DNA of 19,920 nt from Bacteroidales bacterium (GCA_012031335.1 JAAUTT010000006.1:1-19920), one strand, 5' to 3'; positions 9,503-18,397 are shown, counted from the first letter of the stretch. Made by a program: numbers and translations. Notes: a model not told the origin generated them from the letters alone.

Positions 9503-10674
9503 ATGAAGCATACATTTTGCCCTAACTGTACACATGCCGACACCTACGAATTTTTTGAACTCAAGAATGCTCCGGTACAAAGTTTGGTAACCATTAAAGA
9601 TTACGATGAAGCCAAAAGTATCCCCAGAAAAAATATAAACCTGGGGTTTTGCAGGCACTGCGGATTCATTTACAACACCACCTTCGATACTTCTATCGAT
9701 TACTACACAAAAGGATATGAAGATCAACAGGTTTTTCGCCAACGTTTAAAAAATTCATAACTGAAATAACCGAGAGGTTTATTAACAGATATGATCTTCG
9801 AAACAAGGATGTTATTGAGATTGGTTGCGGTAAAGGCGACTTTATCTCGCTGGTTTGCGAATTGGGTAATAACCGTGGTATCGGTATCGATCCGGCGTAT
9901 GTCCCCGGACGTACAAAACCTAATCCCGATGTTAAATTCATCAACGAATTTTATTCGGAAAAACATGGTTCGTTACCTGCTGATTGCATATGCTGCCGCC
10001 ATACGCTCGAACATATACACGGCACCCACGAATTTCTAAAAACCATCCGAAAATCTATCGGCGACCGTAAGGATGTAGTTCTCTTCTTTGAAATTCCCGA
10101 TATCACCCGTATTCTTAAAATACAGGCATTCTGGGATATCTTTTATGAACATTGCACTTATATGAGCCCGCTTTCGCTGGGTAATGTATTTCGTGCAAAC
10201 GGTTTCGAAGTATTGGATATGTATGTGGAATACGACAACCAGTACCTGTTTATCGAAGCCCGTCCTGTAGATGGAATTTCGGATAAAAAACATCCGCTGG
10301 AACTATCCATATCAGAGATGGAAGTGTTAATTGAAGAATTCAAAACCAAGATAACCGAAACCCTCGACACCTGGACAACACGTTTGAACGATTTCAAAAG
10401 CAGGAATCTGAAAACAGTGGTGTGGGGAGGTGGATCCAAATCTGTCGGTTTCCTAACTAATTTCGATCATTTGGGAGCCATTAGCCACGTTGTGGATATT
10501 AACCCGCATATGCAGGGTAACTATATCCCGGGCATTGGCAAGCAGTATGTAGGCCCTGAATTTCTTAAGGATTATAAACCCGACGTGGTGATTATCATGA
10601 ATGGTGTTTATACCAAAGAAATTGGAGGGATGCTCAATAATATGGGCTTAAATCCCGAATTGATTCCATTGTAA
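9503..10674 (+). CDS. Zinc-containing SAM-dependent sugar C-methyltransferase (one frameshift)
   Basis: It resembles TylC3/TcaB9-type C-methyltransferases, which add a methyl group from SAM to C3 of a 4-keto nucleotide sugar and so make branched-chain sugars. In order: an N-terminal zinc-binding part with two CxxC pairs (CPNC near residue 6 and CRHC near 50), a Rossmann SAM domain with VIEIGCGKGDF, the family's active-site type motif HTLEH (10000-10014), and a C-terminal domain with VVWGGGSKSVGF. The frame breaks in the T run 9732-9736. Adding one T gives QQVFSPTFKKFITEI and 390 residues, near the family's usual length of about 400. It is the last gene of the forward cluster and is followed by a strong terminator. 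Together with RfbF it points to a C-methylated CDP sugar. Confidence 0.9.
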
Positions 10675-10716
10675 TTGATTTTTCAGGAAGAAAGTAGTTG
10701 TTCTATTTTAAAAGGA

Positions 10717-10738
10717 AGGCGCAGGATAACCTACGCCT
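10717..10738 (+). other. Hairpin in the 3' untranslated region of the glycan cluster
   Basis: AGGCG (10717-10721) and AGG (10723-10725) pair with CCT (10730-10732) and CGCCT (10734-10738), interrupted by one C-A mismatch, around the loop ATAA. It lies between the last cluster gene and the main terminator and could stabilise the 3' end of the transcript. Confidence 0.45.
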
Positions 10739-10780
10739 AACCTCAGGAAATGCAACTGCGTTTTGTTTCACTTTTTCGGG

Positions 10781-10809
10781 CCGCCTCAATAAAATGAGGC
10801 GGTTTTTTT
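10781..10809 (+). terminator. Strong intrinsic terminator of the glycan cluster
   Basis: A perfect 8-bp stem, CCGCCTCA (10781-10788) with TGAGGCGG (10795-10802), closes a 6-base loop and is followed directly by seven T residues (10803-10809). It ends forward transcription about 105 bases after the methyltransferase stop. Confidence 0.92.
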
Positions 10810-10950
10810 ATTAACGCCATTTCCTCTTTGAAATTTTAATGCTGTACAGTTTTACAATCTCTTTATACCAGATTAAGCATTTGATACTTAATTTATCTTA
10901 CATGCTGCCAGGCTTATAAGGATACAATGTTAGCTCAATATTCCCTACAT

Positions 10951-10976
10951 AAAAAATACATTTGTATGGATTTTTT
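10951..10976 (-). terminator. Weak terminator-like hairpin downstream of the DPP IV-like gene
   Basis: ATAC (10956-10959) pairs with GTAT (10964-10967), flanked by six A on one side and six T on the other, so both strands read hairpin then T-run. It begins 18 bases beyond the stop of the minus-strand peptidase gene. The stem is short and AT-rich, so the call is tentative. Confidence 0.35.
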
Positions 10977-10993
10977 ACCCCTGGTTTAATCCT

Positions 10994-13228
10994 TTACTTG
11001 CCTCCTGCAGGCAGATTTTTCAACCAATAGTCGGTCATACTCCTGTATAGGTGCAGGGAAGTATTCTCTCTCTCGTAAATGCCATGCGATCGCATAGGAT
11101 AGGCAAGCATACTGAACAGTTTATCCCGCTTGATAAGCTCATTCACCAATCGTTCGCAGTTCTGATAGTGGACATTATCATCGCCGGTACCATGTATTAA
11201 CATTAAATTACCTTTCAGATTACCTGCAAAATTGATGGGAGAGCTTTTCTTAAAACCTTCGGGATTGGTAGCAGGAAGCCCCATGTATCTTTCTTCGTAA
11301 ATATTGTCGTAAAGGGCCCGATCGGCAACAAAGGCAACTGCAATACCGGTTTTGTATACTTCAGGGTAACGAAACATACAGTTGAGTGTCATGGAACCAC
11401 CCCCGCTCCATCCCCAAACTCCTATGCGACTTAAATCGACAAAGCTGTACATTTTACCAATCTCTTTAACCGCACTGGCCTGGTCGGCCGAATTTAATAC
11501 ACCAACCTGCCCGTAAATACACTTACGCCATTCACGTCCGCGGGGTACGTTCGTTCCTCTGTTATCCACACTCATAACAATATATCCCTGATTGGCCAGA
11601 TAATAGTCCCACAACCCGCGACTCCACGTGTCCTGAACTGTCGAACCGGCCGGTTCTCCATAAATATCAAAAATAACAGGATACTTTTTCGAAGGATCGA
11701 AAACGGAAGGTTTTATCATCCATGCATCGAGTATTACATCTCCAATATTAACCCTGAAGAATTCTTTCTCGGATAACCCAAGACTCTTAAATTTTTCTTT
11801 TGCGGCTTTATTATCTTCAAAAAGCCTTAATTGCTTATGATTGGGTAAAGATACCATTTCATAAACAGGTGGGGTATAATGGTTATCAAAGATATGAACA
11901 GCGAAACGGGCATCGGGTGAGATATTATAACGATGCTGCCCCTGCTGTGCAAGCGGACTAACACGCTGAGCCTGGCCTTTGCCATCGAGTCGGCTGCGGT
12001 AGAGATATCGCTGCGTGAAATTCTCGGGTGAAGCAATATAGTATACATAACCCTCTTTTTCAGCAATACGGCTGATGCTGACAATATCAAAATTCCCCTT
12101 TGTAATAAGGGTGCTCTTCTTACCATCGCGTGTAACCAGATATAAATGCCTCCATCCATCCCGTTCACTGGTCCAGGTAAAAAACTGTCCGTTCTTGATC
12201 CACTGAATGTTATCATGAATGTCCACCCAGGCCGAATCTGTATCGGTAAGCAGTGTTTTAAGCTGCATGGTACCTACATTTCCTACCCATACCGTATTTG
12301 TATTCTGGAGTCTGTTGAGCTGCTGAATCATCACTTCCTGGGAATTGGGAATAAATTCCATCCTGGCCAGATAATTATTTCTGGGATCACCTGGAATGTT
12401 AAACCATGCAGGTTCTCCACCATTGGCAGATACCACACCAATTTTTACTGCTGAATTGCTTGTGCCTACTTTGGGATATGGTATCTGTATGATTTCCGGA
12501 TAAATGGAATCCAGATTGTTGATCAGGGAAAAAACACCGGTTCCTTCAGTATCGGTTTGCCAGAAGGCAATGGTTTTACCATCGGGACTCCAGCGGAATC
12601 CATCGCGGCAATCGAGTTCTTCTTCATAAACCCAGTCGAAAGTTCCGTTAATGATGTTTTTGCCTCCATCAAAGGTTATCTGACGAATGGCGCCGGAGTT
12701 GATGTCTTCCACATAGATATTCTGCAGTGATACAAAGGCTACCTGTGAATCATCGGGCGAGAATTTTGCAAACATCATAGTAGCTTCGGGTACACTTTTC
12801 CCTAATTGAGTAAGCTTGCCGCTTTTCAGATCAAGTACCCAGTAATCTCCACGCGAATGAATACGCCACACCCGACGTGTATTGGTAAATAAAAGTAACT
12901 TTTCGTTATGATTGCTCCAGGTATAATCCGAAAATGACAGAGCTTTTTCCTTCCCTTCCGGAATAAATAAACCGGATGCTACGAGAATTTTCTTTTCTCC
13001 GGTTAACGCATCATAGTATACTATATCTTGCCCATTTTTAGCGGCATTTGCTTCGGTGATAGTATAACCTTTGCCATCTCTGGTCCATCGCACACTTCGC
13101 ATTCCTTTGGTGTTTAAAACATTTCCGGAGATAACCTGTTCAAGGGTAAGACTGGGTGGTTCCTGACTAAATCCTGTAAAAAATATTAAGAAAGTTAGAA
13201 TAGATGCAGTAAATAGTTTGGTGTTCAT
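10994..13228 (-). CDS. Dipeptidyl peptidase IV-like S9B serine peptidase
   Basis: An intact 744-residue exported peptidase. The signal peptide is MNTKLFTASILTFLIFFTGF before SQEPP. The N-terminal beta-propeller contains the double-Glu motif DWVYEEEL (Glu202-204), which in DPP IV binds the free amino terminus of the substrate. The alpha/beta hydrolase domain has Ser608 in GWSGGGSM, Asp683 in HGTGDDNVH and His715 in RSHGIYE, with triad spacing close to that of human DPP IV. The expected role is removal of dipeptides, often X-Pro, in the periplasm or at the surface. The usual nucleophile elbow is GWSYGG; here Tyr is replaced by Gly. The loop VAFVADRALYDNIY also departs from the classic VAPVTDWRYYD, so specificity may differ. 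It stands alone, divergent from the HAD gene and behind its own -7 box. Confidence 0.93.
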   Translation of the reverse strand: MNTKLFTASILTFLIFFTGFSQEPPSLTLEQVISGNVLNTKGMRSVRWTRDGKGYTITEANAAKNGQDIVYYDALTGEKKILVASGLFIPEGKEKALSFSDYTWSNHNEKLLLFTNTRRVWRIHSRGDYWVLDLKSGKLTQLGKSVPEATMMFAKFSPDDSQVAFVSLQNIYVEDINSGAIRQITFDGGKNIINGTFDWVYEEELDCRDGFRWSPDGKTIAFWQTDTEGTGVFSLINNLDSIYPEIIQIPYPKVGTSNSAVKIGVVSANGGEPAWFNIPGDPRNNYLARMEFIPNSQEVMIQQLNRLQNTNTVWVGNVGTMQLKTLLTDTDSAWVDIHDNIQWIKNGQFFTWTSERDGWRHLYLVTRDGKKSTLITKGNFDIVSISRIAEKEGYVYYIASPENFTQRYLYRSRLDGKGQAQRVSPLAQQGQHRYNISPDARFAVHIFDNHYTPPVYEMVSLPNHKQLRLFEDNKAAKEKFKSLGLSEKEFFRVNIGDVILDAWMIKPSVFDPSKKYPVIFDIYGEPAGSTVQDTWSRGLWDYYLANQGYIVMSVDNRGTNVPRGREWRKCIYGQVGVLNSADQASAVKEIGKMYSFVDLSRIGVWGWSGGGSMTLNCMFRYPEVYKTGIAVAFVADRALYDNIYEERYMGLPATNPEGFKKSSPINFAGNLKGNLMLIHGTGDDNVHYQNCERLVNELIKRDKLFSMLAYPMRSHGIYERENTSLHLYRSMTDYWLKNLPAGGK

Positions 13229-13252
13229 GGTCAGAATTGATTAAGATAATTA

Positions 13253-13260
13253 CAAATATA
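13253..13260 (-). promoter_or_regulatory. Candidate -7 box for the DPP IV-like gene
   Basis: On the minus strand this reads TATATTTG, a full match to the Bacteroidota -7 consensus TAnnTTTG, 24 bases before the start codon. No clear TTG -33 element was found at 19-21 bases upstream. Confidence 0.55.
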
Positions 13261-13352
13261 AACTAATTATGAATTGTCCCATAAGCTATGCAACTTTGAA
13301 CACAACCGACCGGCATTATGTGCCAATGGCGTAATGAGTATCATAAAATATT

Positions 13353-13360
13353 TACCTTTG
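13353..13360 (+). promoter_or_regulatory. Candidate -7 box for the HAD/transporter/glycosyltransferase operon
   Basis: TACCTTTG matches TAnnTTTG and lies 18 bases before the ATG at 13379. If used, it excludes the upstream in-frame start at 13274 because the transcript would begin after it. No convincing -33 element was found. Confidence 0.55.
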
Positions 13361-13378
13361 CAAATTAACTTTTTTAAC

Positions 13379-13971
13379 ATGATTTTAGACGCTGACCCAA
13401 AGGCAAAAGCATTGATATTCGACCTGGACGGCACACTGGCCAATTCCTTGCCGGTTCATATGGAATGCTGGGAGGTAGTATGCAGGAATTTTGACTTCCA
13501 CTTCAGCAGGGAAGTAATGCTCGAAATGACCGGTATGCCAACCATCAGATTTGCCGAATATGTAAAGGAACAGAGTGGATGTAGCTATATGCCCGAAGAG
13601 ATAGCTAAAATGAAACAGGCCGAATTCTTTAAAAGGGTAGAACAATTTCTTTGTTTGATCCGATTTTTGCCCTGGTACTGAAATATCACAAGAAATTACC
13701 CATGTCGATAGGTACCGGCGGAAGCCGTAAAAGTGTTGAACTGATGCTCGATTGGCTGGGGATAGCCAGCTACTTTGATTATATTGTTACAGCCAACGAC
13801 GTGGAAAAACATAAACCCGAACCTGATACATTCCTGGAATGTGCACGGCTAATGAATATTGAACCCCGGTATTGCCAGGTCTTTGAAGATGGCGATATGG
13901 GAATAATGGCAGCTCATACTGCCGGGATGATCGTTACTGATGTCCGGCCTGTGGTTGGTCATCCGGCTTAA
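13379..13971 (+). CDS. HAD-superfamily phosphatase, beta-phosphoglucomutase/YqaB-like (one frameshift)
   Basis: A cytoplasmic haloacid dehalogenase-like hydrolase acting on small phosphorylated substrates, probably sugar phosphates. Motif I is IFDLDGTLANS with nucleophile Asp15 and Asp17, motif II is SIGTGGSR, motif III is KHKPEPDTF (Lys), and motif IV is VFEDGDMGI, very like the VFEDADFGI of YqaB fructose-1-phosphate phosphatases. The start at 13379 fits the -7 box and the conserved N-terminus. The frame breaks near 13646-13652. Adding one T gives EQFSLFDPIFAL and a 197-residue protein, usual for the family. The transporter gene begins 11 bases after its stop. The substrate is not decidable from sequence. 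Confidence 0.87.
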
Positions 13972-13982
13972 TAACTGAGAAT

Positions 13983-14900
13983 TTGCAAACTATTCTACCC
14001 ATATTCGTAATCATTGTTCTGGGATTCTTTTTTTTCAGAATAGGCCTGGCTCGTTACACCTGGGTGGACGTGCTGAATGAGTTTGTTGTCCGCGTCGGAT
14101 TCCCGTCTCTTATCCTGTCTACCCTGGTAAAACTTGAGTGGGACTTTCAGCTTCATGGCAGAATTTTACTGGGGAACAGCATTTTTTGTGCTTGCTTGTT
14201 TTGGGTTTGCCTGGTTAATAGGCTATGTTTTAAAAGTTAACAAGCCGCTTAAACGTACACTGTTTTTAGCAGCGACTTACGGCAATATTGCTTACCTGGG
14301 TATTCCTGTAATTGAAATGTTCAGGGGGAAAACACTGCTTCCGGAGGCTTCACTCATAACAGCCTGCTACCTGTTCTGGATATTTACCGTGGGCATGGTT
14401 TATATGGAATATTCGAAAACCGGCCAGGTGGGATTTAAGGAAATAGCTGTCCGGTTACTGAAAAACCCGATTATCATTGCTGTTATTGCAGGTATTTTAA
14501 TATTGGCTTTTAAGATACAACTTCCGGTTATGGTAATTAAACCCCTTGAAATGATTTCAGCATCGGTAACTCCGGTGATACTTTTTTCGCTGGGAATATT
14601 TCTGGGAAATTCACCAGTGGGAAACCCCGGGAATGGATCCCGGTGTTAATACTTACTGTTTTCGTTCTACTCCTGAAACCCTTTACCTTTTTCCTGTCTG
14701 TAAAAGGATTGAATTTGCCTGTTTCCGATTTCTATACTTCTATCCTGGATGCGGGAATGCCTCTGGCCTTAACGCCGTTTGCCCTTTCCCGGGAGTTTGA
14801 TCTGGATGCCGGGTTTCTGGCCAAAGGTATTGTTTTAAGTACCATCCTGTCGCTGTTTACATTGTCGTTGTGGCATGCTTTCCTAATGGCTAATATATGA
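13983..14900 (+). CDS. AEC-family transporter (auxin efflux carrier-like permease, two frameshifts)
   Basis: A very hydrophobic membrane protein with about ten predicted helices, such as ILPIFVIIVLGFFFF, GTAFFVLACFGFAWLIG and NPIIIAVIAGILILAF. The cores YGNIAYLGIPV and DAGMPLALTPFALS are typical of AEC permeases, which export small organic anions. One extra base lies near the GGG at 14140-14142 and one base is missing near 14604-14609. Correcting both gives LEWTFSFMAEFYWG and FLGKFTSGKPREWIPVL and a 305-residue protein of normal length. The best start is TTG at 13983, since no ATG precedes the first helix. The gene overlaps the glycosyltransferase by 4 bp (ATGA), which suggests coupled translation. 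The transported compound is unknown. Confidence 0.85.
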
Positions 14901-16020
14901 GGATTGCTGTTAATACCCGTTTACTGATACCTGGCAAACTCGATGGTATTGGCTGGTTCTGTTTCCAGACCTTAAAGAAAATCACCGCAGACCATCCGGA
15001 ACATGAGTTTATCTTTTTATTCGACCGCCCCTTTGATAATCAGTTTATTTTCAGCAAAAATATTATCCCGGTTGTGGTTGCTCCTCCTGCCAGACATCCC
15101 GTTTTATGGTATATCTGGTTCGAATGGATGCTTCCGGGAATATTGAAAAATATAAGGCTGAGATTTTCCTCTCTCCCGATGGTTTTGTTCCTCTTTCCCT
15201 GAAAATTCCCGTGATACCAGTAATCCACGATATCAACTTCCATCACCGCCCCATGGATTTGCCTTTGACTTCTCGCTTATATTACCGTTATTTCTTTCCG
15301 AAATTTGCTTCTCGAGCTGCACGAATTGCTACTGTTTCGGAGTACTCAAGGCAGGATATTTCTAAATCATACAACATCAATCCTTCAAAAATTGAAGTGG
15401 TTTATAATGGTTCGCATGAACTTTATAAACCTTCGGATCCTGAAATTAAAAAGAGTGTAAAAGACAGGTACACCGATGGGGTCAATTATTTTCTTTTTGT
15501 CGGAAGCTTACATCCCCGCAAAAATGTGGATGGTTTACTAAAGGCTTTCGATATCTTTAAAAAACAATCACAATCGGATTTTAGGCTATTGATTGTTGGA
15601 GAGAAATTCTTTAAAAACTCCGCACTTGAACAAACATATTCATTAATGCATTACCGTACTGATGTTATTTTCACCGGGCGAAAAGAACCTCAGGAATTAT
15701 CTCTGATTATGGCCGCTGCCTGGGCGCTGGCTTTTGTTCCTCATTTCGAAGGTTTTGGCATTCCACTGTTGGAGGCTATGCACTGCGATGTGCCATCGGT
15801 GGCTTCCAATGTCACATCATTGCCGGAAGTTGCCGGAGACACTGCTGTTTACGTGAATCCCGACGATATTCATGACATTGCTGGTGGTTTATCCCGGATG
15901 TCATCGGATTTTCAGCTTCGGGAGAGCTTGATAGCAAATTGCCGTAACCAACGGGAAAAATTCTCCTGGAATAAAACTGCCGAAAAGCTATGGAATACCG
16001 TTCAAAGTGCCATGGAATAA
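14897..16020 (+). CDS. GT4-family glycosyltransferase (one frameshift)
   Basis: A GT-B fold retaining glycosyltransferase of family 4, which transfers a sugar from a nucleotide donor to a glycan or lipid acceptor at the cytoplasmic face of the membrane. It opens with MRIAVNTRLLIPGKLDGIG. The C-terminal donor domain has FVGSLHPRKNVDGLLKAF, the E-x7-E motif EGFGIPLLE (15748-15774), and VASNVTSLPEVAGDTA, as in mannosyltransferase-like GT4 enzymes. The frame breaks at the A run 15146-15150. Adding one A gives GILKKYKAEIFLSPDGF and 374 residues, the normal length. It overlaps the AEC gene by ATGA and converges on the minus-strand NAD(P)-binding gene with a 6-bp gap. The donor sugar is not readable from the sequence. 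Confidence 0.9.
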
Positions 16021-16026
16021 GTGTCC

Positions 16027-16674
16027 TTATCCATTTGTAATGTAAGGATATTGCCGCACAAAACTCTTTTCTTCAAGTATCCTGATTATTTGGTCGGTCA
16101 AGTCTTCGAAAGTAAGGCTGTAACCGGGTATATGCCCTACATTGCCTATCCTTGTTTTCCCCTTCGCTTTTCCGGGAAGTAAAACAGGCGCCCTCACAAT
16201 GGTCCAGTCTGCCTTGCTTTTACTAATAAGGGCTACATGGTTATCTCCGTCGACCATACGGTTGCGGAGCGATTTTCCGAGGAGATTTTTCATGGTAAAT
16301 ACCAGCATTCTGTCTATCCAGCCGGGATTATCGCTTTCCACTTTTACACCTCCGCCGGTAAGATTGATGAGACGGGTTATTCCGGATTGTTGCATGCCCG
16401 AAAGTATATTTTTACTTGCCCGGGTTTGAAGGTCGGGCGGACAACCTTTCACATGTCCTATAACGTTTATGATTACTTCACTTTTTTCAATGGCTTTAAC
16501 CACATCCTCCATATTGAGAACATCACCCTGAATAACCGATAACTGGGAGTGGGTAAATGAAAGTTTTGCCGGATTCCTGACAAGTACTTTTACCACATAC
16601 CCTTTATCCAGAAGCTTTTTCAACAAAACTCTCCCGGCCTTCCCTGTCGATCCAAATAACGCAATTGTTTTCAT
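16027..16674 (-). CDS. NAD(P)-binding atypical SDR protein
   Basis: A 215-residue Rossmann protein of the NAD(P)H-binding, NmrA-like or atypical SDR type. The dinucleotide motif is ALFGSTGKAG (GxxGxxG at residues 8-14), followed by VRNPAKL, VIQGDVLN, ITRLINLTGGGV and ADWTIVRAPVL. There is no YxxxK catalytic pair at the classical place, so it may be a reductase of a small substrate or a redox-sensing or binding protein. It is intact. It lies 77 bases upstream of the convergent-side ThuA gene's reading direction end, on the same strand and downstream of it, so the two may be co-transcribed. The substrate is unknown. Confidence 0.8.
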   Translation of the reverse strand: MKTIALFGSTGKAGRVLLKKLLDKGYVVKVLVRNPAKLSFTHSQLSVIQGDVLNMEDVVKAIEKSEVIINVIGHVKGCPPDLQTRASKNILSGMQQSGITRLINLTGGGVKVESDNPGWIDRMLVFTMKNLLGKSLRNRMVDGDNHVALISKSKADWTIVRAPVLLPGKAKGKTRIGNVGHIPGYSLTFEDLTDQIIRILEEKSFVRQYPYITNG

Positions 16675-16734
16675 TTAACTGTTTTATGAATAAGACTCCC
16701 GAAGACTGGTTTTGTTCAAACCATTCTTTTGCCA

Positions 16735-17519
16735 CTAAGATTTTTGGCTCGTTAACCAGCTAAGCGCTGCCCCAGAAGCCTTCTGTAAACAGGATGCTCA
16801 AAGGTAGGGGTATCGTGACCCGATTGCAGGGTAACCACCCTGGCCTGGCCATAACTGTGACACCAGCCAATTACAGAGGTGCTGGAAGGTTCGCTGGTTG
16901 TAAGCAGCGATGTAACAGATGGAGATACATAAAAATCCTTGTATGTCTCGTCAAAAAGTTCAAAATCGTTAATCCCATGAGTTACGGGATGTGTTTTATC
17001 CTTTATCTCTATCTTAATATTCATATCGTGCCGGTACGATGAGGCTGCATATGCTTTCCCGTGTAATACAGTGTTATTAGGAAAGTACTTCCCCCCGACA
17101 ATGCTGATATATTCCTCCCAATCATCGAAGGCACAGATGCTGTGATGCAGAACGAGTAAGGGCTTACCGGATGCAATGCAGTCGGCCAGTGTTTGTTTTT
17201 GAAAATCCGTAGCCGTTTGCCACATATGATAGAACAGCACAACATCGTATTGATTTCTGTTTTCGGGAAGAAACATATCGAAAGCTTCGGGAAATACAAC
17301 TGTACTAAATTGATAGCCTTCGCCAAGGGAAGTTAGCATGGCGTTAAAATCATTTTTACTATAATCGTGCCCTCCTGTTACAACGAGCACTCTGGTTGAC
17401 TGGGAACCAAAAACTATTTTCGGATTAAAGCTCATAATTAAACTGATAAAAAGAAACAGATGGATAGTTTTGATTTTCACGGAAAAACTATCCGGAATAT
17501 AAAAAGTAAGTCTAGTCAT
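16735..17519 (-). CDS. Secreted ThuA-like protein (frameshift near the C-terminus)
   Basis: ThuA-like domain protein with a class I glutamine amidotransferase-like fold: TRVLVVTGGHDY near the start, YDVVLFYHMW, GKPLLVLHHSICAF, HPVTHGINDFELFDETY and GWCHSYGQARVVTLQSGHD. ThuA-like proteins occur in carbohydrate use in Bacteroidota, but the reaction is not settled. A hydrophobic stretch (IHLFLFISLIMSF) near residues 19-31 suggests export. As given, the frame ends at 16752 with the poor ending GQRLAG. Adding one base to the CCCC at 16770-16773 (GGGG in the gene) gives LLGAALSWLTSQKS, the usual family ending, with a stop at 16735 and 261 residues in total. Confidence 0.85.
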
Positions 17520-17649
17520 ATTTAAAAATTAGTTGTTGGATATTAGAATTTTTCGCAACCACTGGCGAATTTATGCAAAAGAGCAAGACTGTCATATATA
17601 ACAACATTTTTGTGAAAGTTCCTGAAATGCTTCTAATTATGGATTAATA

Positions 17650-17680
17650 TTGTCAGTTTTAGGTTTAATTCCTATATTTG
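17650..17680 (+). promoter_or_regulatory. Bacteroidota-type promoter for the DUF4190/DUF2752 pair
   Basis: A TTG at 17650-17652 and TATATTTG at 17673-17680 are separated by 20 bases, matching the -33 TTTG / -7 TAnnTTTG layout of the primary sigma factor in this phylum. The -7 box ends 29 bases before the ATG at 17710. This is the best complete promoter in the window. Confidence 0.72.
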
Positions 17681-17709
17681 ACCGATGTTTTCAATCTTAA
17701 TTTACTGAT

Positions 17710-18392
17710 ATGGAGAAAATAAAACAAATGCTGGTCAGGGACTTGGCATTGCAGGTCTTGTTTTGGGTATCATTGCTATCCTGATATGTTTTATACCATG
17801 TGTTGGCATTCTTGCTATTGTGCCTGGCCTGGTAGGAGTTACGCTAAGCGCCATCGCATATAACCAGGCGGTGAAAGGGAATGGTGCCCGCGGTCTTATC
17901 ATTGCAGCATTGGTTGTATCTATTTTAGGAAGCAGTATAGCATTGCTGCAGGGTCTTGTCATTTCTTCCATTGGCGAAAAATCGGGTAAGATATGGAACA
18001 GAATTGAACATGAGGTTGAAAAAGAAACCGGTAAAACAATGGATGAAAACTTTGAAGATGTTGGTAAAGATTTGGAAAAAGTGCTTGAGCGTCTTGAAAA
18101 TGAAGACAGCATCCACATTGATATAAAAATCGGGAAGAAACTTTCGGACGAAGAATTTCAGGAATTAATGACTAATTACGAAAACCTGATTCAACAAACC
18201 AGTAAACTAGCCAAAGAAAGTAAATCGGGAGAAGATGAAGCAATTATAAACCATTCCAAACTGGCCTTAAAACTTCATACCATTCATGCCAAAATGCTTG
18301 CTAACCTTCCGAATCTTAGCGAAGAACAAAAAAAGAAACTGGAGGAAATCAACGCCAAATACGATAGAGAATTGGAGAATCTCAAAAATTAA
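17710..18392 (+). CDS. DUF4190-like membrane protein with a helical C-terminal tail (one frameshift)
   Basis: The N-terminus, once corrected, reads MEKNKTNAGQGLGIAGLVLG, a common opening of Bacteroidota DUF4190 proteins. Two transmembrane helices follow (LGIIAILICFIPCVGILAIV and GLIIAALVVSILGSSIALL). After them comes about 130 residues of charged, probably coiled-coil sequence (KIWNRIEHEVEKETGK, KDLEKVLERLENED, EEQKKKLEEINAKYDREL). The start at 17710 needs one added A in the run 17716-17719 to join the frame; the total is then 227 residues. It follows a good promoter and lies 5 bases before the DUF2752 gene. The function is unknown; a membrane-anchored structural or sensing role is possible. 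Confidence 0.78.
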
Positions 18393-18397
18393 ACCGG

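Noticed and set aside
10957..10964. Forward -7 box TACATTTG pointing into the 3' end of the DPP IV-like gene (antisense promoter)
   Set aside because: No -33 TTG at the right distance, and it coincides with an AT-rich hairpin that better explains the bases.
12146..12454. Open forward frame inside the minus-strand DPP IV-like gene
   Set aside because: It lies fully within a well-supported peptidase gene on the other strand, has no recognisable domain and no promoter; it is a shadow frame.
13274..13378. Upstream start of the HAD gene at 13274
   Set aside because: The extra 35 residues show no family similarity and lie upstream of the -7 box that would drive the gene.
16014..16032. Small hairpin between the convergent glycosyltransferase and NAD(P)-binding genes as a bidirectional terminator
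   Set aside because: Only 5 bp of continuous stem, no T-run on either side, and it overlaps the coding ends.
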